Source: an uncultured Hyphomicrobiales bacterium (lineage in GTDB: Bacteria > Pseudomonadota > Alphaproteobacteria > Rhizobiales > Beijerinckiaceae). Taken from it: 33,126 nucleotides of DNA. The notes below the pieces were generated by a model. The model was not told the DNA's origin. It ran no database searches and saw only the letters and a list, made by a program, of their open reading frames with translations. Made by a program: the position numbers and the translations under genes. Below are positions 15,926-24,028 of this stretch, one piece after another. The stretch is taken from positions 1-33,126 of the forward strand of contig CAIUDK010000129.1 in the NCBI GenBank assembly GCA_903897875.1, given 5' to 3'. Each line of letters opens with the position of its first letter. Position 1 is the stretch's first letter.

Positions 15926-16513
15926 ATGGATGGGCAGGAGCCAGAGCCACAAAACCCAGAGCTCATGAAACAACCAGTCTCGTTGTTTGCGCTGTTTCGT
16001 GTGTTTTTTGAAATCGGCCTTTTGAGCTTTGGCGGTGGCCTAGTCAGTTGGATTCATCGCGAAATTGTGAATAAGCGCGGCTGGATGAGCAACGAGGAAT
16101 TTCTCGCGGGCATGTCGCTGAGCCAAGTTCTTCCCGGCATCAATTCCACCAACACAAGCATTTTTGTGGGCCAACATTTGCGCGGGAGCGTAGGCGCTGC
16201 TGTGTGCCTGATGTCGATGTTGCTGGGACCCTTTCTCGCCATCCTACTCGCAGGCGTCACCTATAAATGGCTGATTGGCGTATCGGGTTTTCCAGCTCTC
16301 GTTGAGGGCGTTGGCGCTGTTGCGATGGGGCTTTTGATGCGCATCGGTATTCAAGCGGCCCAAAGTGTGAAGATCAGTTGGGCACCCGCCCTAGCCACTT
16401 TAGCGACCTTCATTGGTATTGGCATTATGCAATGGCCAATGCTGGCTGTTGTGGCTGTTGTTGCACCCATCAGTGTTTTGCTCGCTTGGCCAAAGGACAA
16501 AGCTGATGCGTGA
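15926..16513 (+). CDS. Short chromate-transporter (CHR) family protein, first subunit of pair 1
   Basis: At 195 residues this is one half of the CHR transporter fold; short-chain members work as pairs encoded by adjacent genes. Family signatures are FFEIGLLSFGGGLVSWIHRE (31-50) and the FLAGMSLSQVLPG segment (about 64-76) near the first membrane helices. About five or six hydrophobic segments can be seen, ending in LAVVAVVAPISVLLAW. An acidic tail-like N-terminus of about 18 residues is unusual. ATG at 15926 follows GGGAGAG by 7 bases. The next gene, the second half, overlaps by 8 bases. Some CHR proteins export chromate; many are untested, and the ligand here may be another anion. Confidence 0.9.
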   Translation: MDGQEPEPQNPELMKQPVSLFALFRVFFEIGLLSFGGGLVSWIHREIVNKRGWMSNEEFLAGMSLSQVLPGINSTNTSIFVGQHLRGSVGAAVCLMSMLLGPFLAILLAGVTYKWLIGVSGFPALVEGVGAVAMGLLMRIGIQAAQSVKISWAPALATLATFIGIGIMQWPMLAVVAVVAPISVLLAWPKDKADA

Positions 16514-17048
16514 TAATGTTTATACGACGCTTATTTTTATGTTGGCCCCTTTGTCGCTGGCCTCCATTGGTGGTGCGACGGGTATCTATGCACCGCTTCA
16601 ACATGAGACTGTGGAAGTTTTGGCTTGGATCACGCCGCGGGAATTCATCGATCTATTTGCGATTTCGCGTTTGACGCCGGGGCCAAGTTCCATGCTGGCG
16701 CCCTTGATCGCGTGGAAAGTGATTGGATTGTCAGGCGCGATTGTTGCGATGATTGCGCTCTATTTGCCGTCATCCTTATTGTGCTATTTCACCGCGCGTG
16801 TTTGGAACCAGCATCGTGGCAAGCCGTGGCATCGTGCGTGTGAAGCGGGCCTTGTGCCTGTGGCGGCAGGCTTGGTGTTTTCTGGCGTGTTGGCGCTGTT
16901 GCGGATCGCGGGCTCGGGTCCGCTCACTTGGGCAACGCTCGTGGTCACTGCAGCCCTTTTGACATGGCGGCCGAAACTCCATCCGTTCCCATTTTTGGGA
17001 GCGGGCGCGGTGCTCTTTCTGCTCGTCAATTGGTTTCAGCTGTCCTGA
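16506..17048 (+). CDS. Short chromate-transporter (CHR) family protein, second subunit of pair 1
   Basis: This 180-residue membrane protein completes the pair. It shows MLAPLSLASIGGATG (family LSxxGG-like segment, about 12-26), FIDLFAISRLTPGPSSMLAP (the second-half signature with PGP) and three or more later helices. The ATG at 16506 overlaps the upstream stop by 8 bases and has AAAGGA 8 bases ahead, so the subunits are translationally coupled. The frame is open from 16413, but the upstream codons lie inside the first subunit gene. Its paralogue is at 23495, and the two pairs differ enough to be old duplicates or separately acquired genes. Confidence 0.9.
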   Translation: MRDNVYTTLIFMLAPLSLASIGGATGIYAPLQHETVEVLAWITPREFIDLFAISRLTPGPSSMLAPLIAWKVIGLSGAIVAMIALYLPSSLLCYFTARVWNQHRGKPWHRACEAGLVPVAAGLVFSGVLALLRIAGSGPLTWATLVVTAALLTWRPKLHPFPFLGAGAVLFLLVNWFQLS

Positions 17049-17119
17049 GACGCGTCTGCAATTGGCATCGCGATAGATGTATTGCTGCCAAAGATCTGTA
17101 TATAAGGCCCAATATCATC

Positions 17120-17141
17120 CGTGATTTGCCAAGCAATCACG
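17120..17141. repeat. Short inverted repeat in the leader of the NCS1 permease gene
   Basis: CGTGATT (17120-17126) and AATCACG (17135-17141) pair perfectly, and the stem extends inward by GC/GC with one bulged T. It could end transcription of the CHR pair or be an operator. No T-run follows. Confidence 0.35.
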
Positions 17142-17184
17142 ATCAAAGCTGCCGTCTGAAGGCAGATCGTAAGAGGGGAATGTC

Positions 17185-18465
17185 ATGAGTCATCCAAATC
17201 TCAATGAGGCGCTGACGCCGGTTGGCGATGAGCAACGCGTCTTTCAATGGCATTCGCACGCCTCTTTGTGGTTTAGCCTAGGTGTTGGCCTGCTGGTCAT
17301 CCAAATCGGCGCTTATCTTGTGCCCGCCGTTGGTACGCGCGACGCATTCATAGCAATCGTCTTGGGCTCGGTTCTGGGGTCGGCCCTTCTGGCATGGACG
17401 GCTCGCATTGGCTGCCAAAGCGGCCTGTCGAGTGCAGGTCTGATGCATAGCGTTTATGGCAGTGCGTTTGCGCGTCTGCCTGTGTTGCTCAACATTCTGC
17501 AATTGGTTGGCTGGACGACATTTGAATTGGTCATCATGCGCGATGGCACCGCCGCCATCGGTCTGCAAACACTCGGCCTCAATCTTGATGTGCCCATGGG
17601 CATTGTTGTCACCACGCTTTTGTGGGGTGCAGTCCTCACGGTGTTGATGATGGGCTCGATGCTGACCTTGGTGCGCAAATTCGTGAGCAGCGTGGGTCTG
17701 CCCTTGGTTGTGCTGTCCTTGCTTTGGTTGAGCTGGCACTTTGTTGGCGTCGTGCAAGAGAAGGGCTTTGCAGCCTTCTGGACGCGCGAAGGCGATGGCA
17801 GCATGGGCATGCTCTCGGCGCTTGATCTTGTGATTGCGATGCCTGTCTCGTGGTTGCCGTTGGTGGCAGACTATGCTCGCCACGGGCGCACTGCAGAGGG
17901 TGCTTTTAAGGGCACATGGTTTGGTTATGCCATTGCCAATATCTGGTGCTACGCGCTGGGCGTTATGGTGGCCAGCGTGTCTGAGCCAGATACCAATTTG
18001 GTGCATGCATTATTGCTCGCCCAAGGCGGTCTGCTCGCTCTTGGTCTCATCTTGCTCGACGAACTCGATAACGCTTACGGCGATGTCTATTCGGGCTCTG
18101 TGTCGGCACAATCTTTGTTGCCAAAATGGAGCGTGCGTCGCTGGGGTGTGCTGATCGCCATTGTTTGCACTGGCCTTGCGCTCGTTTTGCCAATGCATAG
18201 CCTTGAGCCATTCCTGCTAATCCTCAGCTCAATCTTCGTGCCTTTATATGGTGTGATCTTGGGCCGTCTTGGCACGGGTGCTAGCCTTGGCGTCGTGCAG
18301 AGCAAAGCGATTGATCCAATCGCGGCAACTTTGTGGATTGTCGGTGTGGCTGTGTTTCACGCCGTGGGCACATGGGCACCTGAGTTTGGCTCTGCGCTTC
18401 CAAGCCTCTTCGTCACATTCACTCTGGCTTGGCTAACGCGCGCGCAGGCGAAAAAGGCCGCTTGA
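17185..18465 (+). CDS. NCS1-family permease, CytX-like (putative hydroxymethylpyrimidine or nucleobase transporter)
   Basis: This 426-residue protein has about 12 hydrophobic segments. It matches the cytosine/purine permease family: a start around WFSLGVGLLVIQIGAYLVPA, the GLSSAGLMHSVYG segment, LNILQLVGWTTFELVI, and MPVSWLPLVADYARHGR, which closely resembles the conserved region of CytX. CytX is thought to import hydroxymethylpyrimidine for thiamine synthesis and is often under a TPP riboswitch, but I find no TPP-riboswitch core in its 136-base leader. That makes the substrate less certain. ATG at 17185 follows AGAGGGGAA by about 4-5 bases. The gene ends at a strong terminator and has no thiamine genes beside it. 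Confidence 0.85.
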   Translation: MSHPNLNEALTPVGDEQRVFQWHSHASLWFSLGVGLLVIQIGAYLVPAVGTRDAFIAIVLGSVLGSALLAWTARIGCQSGLSSAGLMHSVYGSAFARLPVLLNILQLVGWTTFELVIMRDGTAAIGLQTLGLNLDVPMGIVVTTLLWGAVLTVLMMGSMLTLVRKFVSSVGLPLVVLSLLWLSWHFVGVVQEKGFAAFWTREGDGSMGMLSALDLVIAMPVSWLPLVADYARHGRTAEGAFKGTWFGYAIANIWCYALGVMVASVSEPDTNLVHALLLAQGGLLALGLILLDELDNAYGDVYSGSVSAQSLLPKWSVRRWGVLIAIVCTGLALVLPMHSLEPFLLILSSIFVPLYGVILGRLGTGASLGVVQSKAIDPIAATLWIVGVAVFHAVGTWAPEFGSALPSLFVTFTLAWLTRAQAKKAA

Positions 18466-18482
18466 GGCAAGGCCGATAAACA

Positions 18483-18521
18483 CATCAGCCCATCCACCTT
18501 TTAGGGTGTGATGGGCTGATG
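18483..18521 (+). terminator. Intrinsic terminator after the NCS1 permease gene
   Basis: CATCAGCCCATC (18483-18494) and GATGGGCTGATG (18510-18521) form a 12-bp stem, extended inward by CACC/GGTG with a bulged T, and the + strand continues CTATTTTAT. It lies 17 bases after the permease stop and before the convergent repeat-protein gene, and may serve both. Confidence 0.88.
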
Positions 18522-18547
18522 CTATTTTATAGCAATGTTTTTTGAAT

Positions 18548-19306
18548 TTAAGCCGTAACAGGCTCTGGTAGCGTGCTGGCAGACGTGTCGGGCTCCGCAG
18601 CGCTATTGATAAGATCAGTCCAAGCCAACTTCATTGTATTTGTGTCACCGCTGGCAACCGCATCTTGCAGGGCTTTGAAGTGCGGATTTTGCAATAGGGC
18701 GCTGGCGGCCTGACTGCCCGCTGACAGCGGCGTATTTTTCGACAAGCTTCCGCTCGATTGAAAGCTGGAGAGCTGGGTTAGCTCATCCAAAATGCTCTTC
18801 ATAGCGGCCCGCGCATCGGGCGTATTACCGCTCGTGATGGCATTGGCAAGTTGGGTGGCTGGACCTGAAACGGTTGTTTTTTGAATCGCACGCGATGTCG
18901 CAGCAATTCCGGCCTGAGTTGCGTTAGGTGACGTTGCGCTGACAGATGCTGTTGCCCCGTCATCACCATCTCCATCATTTTCTCTTTCCCCACCGCCCTC
19001 TGGTGCGCGGCCAGATTTTTGAGCAGCATCGGCAGGTTGGGGAAGGGCCGCTTTGGCACCAGCGATGTCGCCTTTGTCGAGCGCATCGCCAATTTTCGAA
19101 AACGAACTCTTGGGATCATTCGTCACTTTCGAGGGAAGCTCGGTCTTTAATTTCGCGTAAGCAGTTTTAGCCGCACCTAAGTCACCAGAATTGAGGGCTT
19201 GCGTCAGCGCTGCAAAATCCAACTCGCGCTGCTTACGCTGGCTCTGCAACGTGGCGTAAGTGGATTGCACATTGGAATATGCTGCGCCCGATACCGACCA
19301 ACCCAT
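18548..19306 (-). CDS. Hypothetical protein with four short helical repeats
   Basis: I do not recognise a named family. The 252-residue protein is rich in Ala, Ser, Gln and Thr and has no membrane segment or clear signal peptide. Four copies of a roughly 22-residue unit, with pattern ALxSGDxxxAKxAxxxL, occur at about 31-53, 69-88, 151-173 and 210-232. A Gly/Asp/Glu-rich linker (about 103-118, GGGERENDGDGDDGA) separates the first two from the last two. Each unit would form a helix pair, as in small TPR-like scaffolds. ATG at 19306 follows GGGA by about 9 bases. The gene stands alone on the minus strand, between the permease terminator and the MarR control region. A cell-envelope or protein-binding role is only a guess. 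Confidence 0.75.
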   Translation of the reverse strand: MGWSVSGAAYSNVQSTYATLQSQRKQRELDFAALTQALNSGDLGAAKTAYAKLKTELPSKVTNDPKSSFSKIGDALDKGDIAGAKAALPQPADAAQKSGRAPEGGGERENDGDGDDGATASVSATSPNATQAGIAATSRAIQKTTVSGPATQLANAITSGNTPDARAAMKSILDELTQLSSFQSSGSLSKNTPLSAGSQAASALLQNPHFKALQDAVASGDTNTMKLAWTDLINSAAEPDTSASTLPEPVTA

Positions 19307-19513
19307 AATAACATTCCCTGTCTGACTGGGGCATGACGCAGGCCATGCAAAATGTGGGGAGATCGAACGGCTGAACTCCCCTCGATGTTTGAGAACGGCT
19401 TGCGGTTTGAATTGTTTAGCTCGAAGTCCAAAAATTGAGATCAGACCTCAGATGCCCAGAAATGCTGGGCCCGCGCCGTCTCGTCATCAATGGTGTACGC
19501 CGCTAAGCAAGGC

Positions 19514-19541
19514 TTGCAAAATTGATAACGCACGTTATGAT
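19514..19541 (+). promoter_or_regulatory. Probable promoter and MarR operator of the efflux operon
   Basis: A -35-like TTGCAA (19514-19519) and a -10-like TATGAT (19536-19541) are 16 bases apart. Between and over the -10 lies ATAACG-CA-CGTTAT (19525-19538), a perfect inverted repeat of 6-bp arms. Binding there would block RNA polymerase, as in other MarR autorepressed operons. It is 55 bases before the marR-like start. Confidence 0.68.
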
Positions 19542-19595
19542 ATTGTGTGTTAGGTATCTGCCAAGCCGCAATCAAGTTCCAATCATCGGGAAATT

Positions 19596-20060
19596 ATGTC
19601 GCAATTGCCGGAAAATGACCTGCTCTTCACGCTCTATGACGTTGCGCGCTTAATGCGCGTGCGGGCGGATCAGCGCGCCAATCTGACGGGAATGACGCGC
19701 GCGCAATGGGTTGTTTTGGTCTGGTTGGAGCGCCGACCTGGCATTACCCAACAAGAGCTTGCCTCACTTGTTGAGGTGGAGCCCATTACAATTGCTCGTC
19801 TGGTTGATCGCCTAGAAGCGCGCCAATGCGTTGAGCGCCGTCTTGATCCCAATGATCGCCGTGTGCGGCGCTTGCATTTGCTGCCAGACGCCAAGCCCCT
19901 GTTGAAAGAAATTCACGCCTATCGGCGCGCGTTGGAGCGCATGGTGACGGCAGGACTCCCCAAACAAGATGTGGCCTGCGTCCTCAACGCACTCAATGCC
20001 ATGAAAACAAACTTATTGGATGAGAAGCGTGACTACGCCGACTCCAGTGATCCCTCATAA
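19596..20060 (+). CDS. MarR-family transcriptional regulator
   Basis: At 154 residues it is normal length. The winged helix runs about 35-100: GMTRAQWVVLVWLERRPGIT, recognition helix region EVEPITIARLVDRLEA, and wing RRLDPNDRRVRRLHLLPDA, which is the DxRxxR-like signature of the family. Helices at both ends form the dimer interface. It is followed after 17 bases by emrA- and emrB-like genes, the common arrangement in which the regulator represses an efflux pump and is released by a toxic phenolic or lipophilic compound. ATG at 19596 has GGGAAA about 5 bases ahead. The palindrome over the promoter fits autorepression. The inducer is not known. Confidence 0.93.
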   Translation: MSQLPENDLLFTLYDVARLMRVRADQRANLTGMTRAQWVVLVWLERRPGITQQELASLVEVEPITIARLVDRLEARQCVERRLDPNDRRVRRLHLLPDAKPLLKEIHAYRRALERMVTAGLPKQDVACVLNALNAMKTNLLDEKRDYADSSDPS

Positions 20061-20077
20061 ACAGACTGCCATCGTTC

Positions 20078-21226
20078 ATGACCATTCAGGACACATATCA
20101 ATTTTTACAAAGCCATAAGCGGCGCATCGCTAATCCGCGTGCTTTTGTTGGCTATCTGCGACAGATGGATCGGGCGCGGTTGCGCGTTTGGTTGATGTCA
20201 GCTGGCTTTGTTGTAGCGGCTTTAATTGTGGGCGAATTTTGGCTCTCAAGCGGTCGTTGGGTATCGACTGATAATGCCTATTTGCACGCGCCAAAATTGA
20301 TGGTCTCAACGGATGTGTCTGGGCTTGTGACGCAGGTAGCCGTCAAAGAAGGTGAGAAAGTCAAAGCGGGGCAGGTGTTGTTTCGTATCGATCCGCAACA
20401 ATATGAAATTGCGCTCAACGCCGCCCAAGCCCAACAGGACCTGACCAAAACCAACTTAATCGCCGCGCAGCAAGATTATAAACGTCTGCAAATTGATGTC
20501 GCTGGCCTTGAGGCTCAAGTCTCTCTGGCAGAGGCAAATAATGCGCGCGCAGCCGCCTTGGTCGAAATGAAAGCTGGAACCAATGCTGCCTATGATGTGG
20601 CACGGTTCACGCTGATTTCCGTTAAAAAGCAGCTTGAGTCCTCGCGTCAGCAATTACAGGTGGCTCTGACTCATTTAGGCGGCGATGCGACGCGGCCGGT
20701 TGAGCAACATCCGCAATATCTCGCAGCCCAAGCGCAGGTTGATGAAGCGCGCCGTCAATTGGATCACACAATCGTGCACGCACCTTTCGCGGGCATTGTG
20801 ACAGCGGTCGATAGTTTACAGCCCGGCATGTTCCTTGTGTCGCAGACAGCGGCCTTGACCAACACTGGTGCAATAGGTCTGATTTCGACTGATGATATTT
20901 GGATTGATGCCAATGTGAAGGAAACGGATTTAACCTACGCAAAAATAGGAAATCCCGTGACAATCAAAATTGATACCTATCCTGATCGCGTGTTCAAGGG
21001 TCATGTGGTGTCAATTGCGCCCGCCAGTGGCTCAGAATTTTCGATTCTTCCAGCCCAAAATGCCAGTGGCAATTGGGTCAAAGTGGTGCAGCGCGTTCCG
21101 ATGCGCATAGCACTTGATGCAGATTCTAATATGCCAGCCTTGCGTGCTGGTATGAGCGTGCTTGCCGATATCGACACTGGCCGTCGTCACAGTCTATGGG
21201 GCGCAAACGGACAGACGAATGAGTGA
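20078..21226 (+). CDS. emrA: EmrA/HlyD-family membrane fusion protein of an efflux pump
   Basis: At 382 residues it has a cytoplasmic N-terminus, one membrane helix (about 38-58, MSAGFVVAALIVGEFWL) and a periplasmic part. The DNAYLHAPKLMVSTDVSG stretch (about 67-84) and the VKEGEKVKAGQVLFRIDP segment are the first half of the lipoyl-like domain, followed by a long coiled coil (about 110-215) and the second half (HTIVHAPFAGIVTAVDS). The C-terminal beta domain contains VKETDLTYAKIGNPV. It should join the inner-membrane EmrB to an outer-membrane channel; no TolC-like gene is in the window. Its stop overlaps the emrB start by 8 bases. Confidence 0.93.
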   Translation: MTIQDTYQFLQSHKRRIANPRAFVGYLRQMDRARLRVWLMSAGFVVAALIVGEFWLSSGRWVSTDNAYLHAPKLMVSTDVSGLVTQVAVKEGEKVKAGQVLFRIDPQQYEIALNAAQAQQDLTKTNLIAAQQDYKRLQIDVAGLEAQVSLAEANNARAAALVEMKAGTNAAYDVARFTLISVKKQLESSRQQLQVALTHLGGDATRPVEQHPQYLAAQAQVDEARRQLDHTIVHAPFAGIVTAVDSLQPGMFLVSQTAALTNTGAIGLISTDDIWIDANVKETDLTYAKIGNPVTIKIDTYPDRVFKGHVVSIAPASGSEFSILPAQNASGNWVKVVQRVPMRIALDADSNMPALRAGMSVLADIDTGRRHSLWGANGQTNE

Positions 21227-22778
21227 TGCGAGCATCACAGCGCCGGCCTTTCAGCCCGTGCCGCATCGCGGTCTGATTACCGCGTGCACGATGATTGCCA
21301 CATTGATGCAGGCGTTAGACACAACGATTGCCAATGTGGCCTTGCCTTATATGCAAGGTTCGCTGTCCACCACAGCTGATCAGATCACGTGGGTTTTGAC
21401 GTCGTATATTGTTGCGGCTGCGATTATGACCTCGCCAGTCGGTTGGCTTTCAACGCGCTACGGCCGCAAGAACTTTTTCATCGTCTGCTTGGCAGGATTT
21501 ACGCTGGCGTCCATTCTGTGCGGAATAGCGCAGTCCTTGCCGCAGATGGTTGTGTTTCGGCTTTTGCAAGGTGTGTTTGGTGCGGCTCTTGTGCCCTTGT
21601 CGCAGTCCACTCTGCTGGATCTCTATCCTATCGAGCAACGCGGTGCCGCGATGGCGATGTGGGGCATGGGCGTTATGGTTGGCCCCATTCTTGGGCCAAC
21701 ATTGGGCGGCTATTTAACCGATGTCTATAATTGGCGCTGGGTGTTCTTCATCAATCTGCCCTTTGGCATTGCTGCCATTGCGGGGCTCGTGCTCTTTCTT
21801 AAAGAAGATAAATTGCCCTCCGCCATTACGTTTGACTGGACCGGCTTTTTGGTTTTGTCGATTGGTCTTGGCGCGCTGCAATTGATGCTGGATCGTGGCG
21901 AGCAGTTGGATTGGTTTTCGTCCGGCGAGATTTTGTTTGAGCTTCTCTTGAGTGTCTTGGGGCTCTATCTATTCATCGTGCATATTTTGCTTGCCGATAA
22001 AACATTCATCTCACCGCGCATTTTTGCTGACGTTAATTTTCTGTCTGGCTTTACAGTCATGTTTGCGATTGGCATGGTTTTGCTTGCAAGCTCAGCATTG
22101 CTTGCGCCTTACCTTCAAGTCATGGGTGGCTATCCGGTGCGCCAAGCCGGGCTTTTAATGGTGCCGCGTGGCTTGGGCACGATGTTAGCCATGGTGGTGG
22201 CTGGGCGTCTCACGAGCCGTTCGGATCCGCGTTTGCTGATGCTGTTTGGCATTTCCTGTCTCGCCTTTTCATTTTGGGAAATGGCGCAATGGACGCCAGC
22301 AGTGGCTGTCTCGACGCTGACGTGGGTCACGGCCGTTCAAGGCTTTGGATTGGGCTTTGTGTTCATTCCCTTGCAAGTGATGGCCTTTGCGACCTTGCCA
22401 GCACAATTTCGCACCGACGGCACGGCTCTGTTTAGCCTTGTGCGCAATGTCGGGTCTGCGGTGGGTGTGTCTGTGACGTCCTTCATGCTGGCTCAAAATA
22501 CGCAGATCATGCATGCGCAGTTGAGTGAGTTGCTCACACCCTTCAATCGAATGATGCAAACAGGCGGTGCCTATCTCATGTGGAACTCGGCCACGTCAGG
22601 AGGGCTTTTTGCGTTGAATGGGCAGGTGACGCGCCAAGCGCAGGCCATCGCTTATTCGGACGATTTTATGCTCATGTTTTGGGTCAGCCTGCCAACAGCG
22701 CTCCTCTTGCTCTTGATGCGGCGGCCTAAGACGCCTGCCGCGGCTGCGCCAGATGCATCCCACGCTGTGATTGATTGA
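21219..22778 (+). CDS. emrB: EmrB-type DHA2 (14-helix) MFS drug efflux protein
   Basis: This 519-residue membrane protein has about 14 hydrophobic segments. Helix 1 carries TLMQALDTTIANVALP, the DHA2 hallmark with Asp, and motif A is GWLSTRYGRKNFF. Motif C-like MGVMVGPILGPTLGGYL appears in helix 5, and the pattern NWRWVFFINLPFG follows as in EmrB. It exports hydrophobic compounds using the proton gradient, with EmrA as adaptor. The frame is open from 21162, but ATG at 21219 gives MSDASITAP and overlaps the emrA stop by 8 bases, so the genes are coupled. There is no sign of truncation. Confidence 0.94.
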   Translation: MSDASITAPAFQPVPHRGLITACTMIATLMQALDTTIANVALPYMQGSLSTTADQITWVLTSYIVAAAIMTSPVGWLSTRYGRKNFFIVCLAGFTLASILCGIAQSLPQMVVFRLLQGVFGAALVPLSQSTLLDLYPIEQRGAAMAMWGMGVMVGPILGPTLGGYLTDVYNWRWVFFINLPFGIAAIAGLVLFLKEDKLPSAITFDWTGFLVLSIGLGALQLMLDRGEQLDWFSSGEILFELLLSVLGLYLFIVHILLADKTFISPRIFADVNFLSGFTVMFAIGMVLLASSALLAPYLQVMGGYPVRQAGLLMVPRGLGTMLAMVVAGRLTSRSDPRLLMLFGISCLAFSFWEMAQWTPAVAVSTLTWVTAVQGFGLGFVFIPLQVMAFATLPAQFRTDGTALFSLVRNVGSAVGVSVTSFMLAQNTQIMHAQLSELLTPFNRMMQTGGAYLMWNSATSGGLFALNGQVTRQAQAIAYSDDFMLMFWVSLPTALLLLLMRRPKTPAAAAPDASHAVID

Positions 22779-22901
22779 GGCTTGAGGTGCGTGCCCTAAT
22801 GCTATGGCTCGCGTCCCAAATCGGGGAGGGCTGCCCTTGTGCTTTTGCCCAAAAGCCTCCATAAAAATACCAATATAAAAATAAAACGGGTGGGGTTTTC
22901 A

Positions 22902-23498
22902 GTGGCAGACACACAAGATCAGACAGTCGAGCGGGTGCTCGTCACGCCGACACTTTTTCAAATCTTTATGGCCTTCTTGAAAATTGGCGTGACATCATTT
23001 GGCGGCAGCTCGCGCGCGCAAATGTATGATGAGAGCGTCGAGCGTCATGCATGGCTGACAGAGAAAGATTTTCTAACAGGCTTTGCAGTGGCGCAAGTTT
23101 TACCCGGCGCTAATCCTGTCAACCTCGCGCTCTATATTGGTCTGCGCGCCCGCGGCCGCTTGGGTGCCACGATTGCAGTGTTGGGCATGGTGATCCCCGC
23201 ATTTTGCATCATCCTCCTTATGGGGTTTGCCTATAAGCAGTTGAGCGATTATCCCGCCACGCATTTTGTTTTGGGTGGTGTTGCTGCAGCCGGTGTAGGC
23301 GCCACACTCGCTATCGGCGTCAAAGTGACGACGCGCTTAGAACGCCATGTTTTGCCGATCCTCACCGCGCTGATTGTTTTTGGCGTTGTTGGTCTCCTGC
23401 ATTGGCCGATGGTGCCAGTGGTTCTCGTTGCCGTCCCCTTTAGCGTTGGGTTGGCCTATGTAAAAGCGCGCAAACAAGCAGCGGAGACAGGCAAATGA
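22902..23498 (+). CDS. Short chromate-transporter (CHR) family protein, first subunit of pair 2
   Basis: At 198 residues it has the first-half CHR signature: FLKIGVTSFGGSSRAQMYDE and FLTGFAVAQVLPGANPVNLALYIG. Six hydrophobic stretches follow, the last being VPVVLVAVPFSVGLAYV, before a Lys/Arg tail. The frame is open from 22839; GTG at 22902 is preferred since GGTGGGG lies 6-7 bases ahead and the upstream codons (KSLHKNTNIKIKRVG) do not look like CHR protein. The next gene shares a 4-base ATGA overlap. Compared with pair 1 the family residues agree, but the loops differ. Ligand unknown; chromate is only the family name. Confidence 0.88.
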   Translation: MADTQDQTVERVLVTPTLFQIFMAFLKIGVTSFGGSSRAQMYDESVERHAWLTEKDFLTGFAVAQVLPGANPVNLALYIGLRARGRLGATIAVLGMVIPAFCIILLMGFAYKQLSDYPATHFVLGGVAAAGVGATLAIGVKVTTRLERHVLPILTALIVFGVVGLLHWPMVPVVLVAVPFSVGLAYVKARKQAAETGK

Positions 23499-24028
23499 CT
23501 GATAATCGTCTCATCGGCCTCGTGCTGGTTTTTGCGCCCTTGTCGCTGTTGTCGTTTGGTGGTGGGCAAGCTGTGGTTGCTGATATTGGGCATCAAACAG
23601 TTGGTGTGCAGCAATGGCTCACTGGTCCGCAATTCCAAGATATGTTTGCCATCTCGCGCGCGGCACCTGGCCCCAGCACTTTGATTGCTGCGCTCATTGG
23701 CTATCAGGTGTCCGGATTCTTGGGCGCGATTATCGCAACACTCGCCATCTATGTGCCATCATCCATCGTTGTTTATTACATATCCAAATGGTGGCAAAAC
23801 CATCCAGTGTCATTGATTAAAACGGCGGTGGAGAATGGTCTGGCACCTGTGGCGATTGGTTTGATTTTCGCCGGTGCTGTGGCTGTGATCGAGTCCGCAC
23901 CCATCACCGCTCTCACATTGGCCACGACCGCTGCTTGCACGGCTGTGTTATTTTATACAAAAGTCAGCCCCTATCTGCTGGTTTTGGGTGTTGCGGCAAC
24001 CTATTTGGGAATCGTTTTTGTCGTATGA
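23495..24028 (+). CDS. Short chromate-transporter (CHR) family protein, second subunit of pair 2
   Basis: This 177-residue membrane protein shows FAPLSLLSFGGGQAVVADIG (about 13-32) and MFAISRAAPGPSTLIAALIGYQ, the second-half CHR signature. ATG at 23495 overlaps the stop of the first subunit by 4 bases, and its own stop overlaps the LysR start by 4 bases, so the three genes form one tightly coupled unit. It is related to the gene at 16506. Three or four more helices follow, down to LLVLGVAATYLGIVFVV. The close coupling suggests that the LysR-type regulator downstream acts on this transporter or on the catabolic genes that follow. Confidence 0.9.
   Translation: MTDNRLIGLVLVFAPLSLLSFGGGQAVVADIGHQTVGVQQWLTGPQFQDMFAISRAAPGPSTLIAALIGYQVSGFLGAIIATLAIYVPSSIVVYYISKWWQNHPVSLIKTAVENGLAPVAIGLIFAGAVAVIESAPITALTLATTAACTAVLFYTKVSPYLLVLGVAATYLGIVFVV

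Noticed and set aside
17049-17184. A TPP riboswitch before the CytX-like permease gene
   Set aside because: The leader has two small hairpins but no CUGAGA element or the conserved ACCUGAUC-type half, so there is no support for a thiamine riboswitch.
17278-18006. A minus-strand open frame opposite the NCS1 permease
   Set aside because: Its His/Gln/Asn-rich composition is what the reverse strand of a membrane-protein gene gives, and it has no ribosome site or recognised domain.
22825-22866. A terminator between emrB and the second CHR pair
   Set aside because: GGAGG and CCTCC-like arms can pair only with a large loop and a bulge, and the A/T-rich tail is not a T-run; too weak to list.
15926-24028. 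Calling the CHR pairs a chromate-resistance island
   Set aside because: No chrB, chrF or other resistance partner is present, and no mobile-element gene or repeat borders either pair; the family name alone is not evidence of chromate transport.
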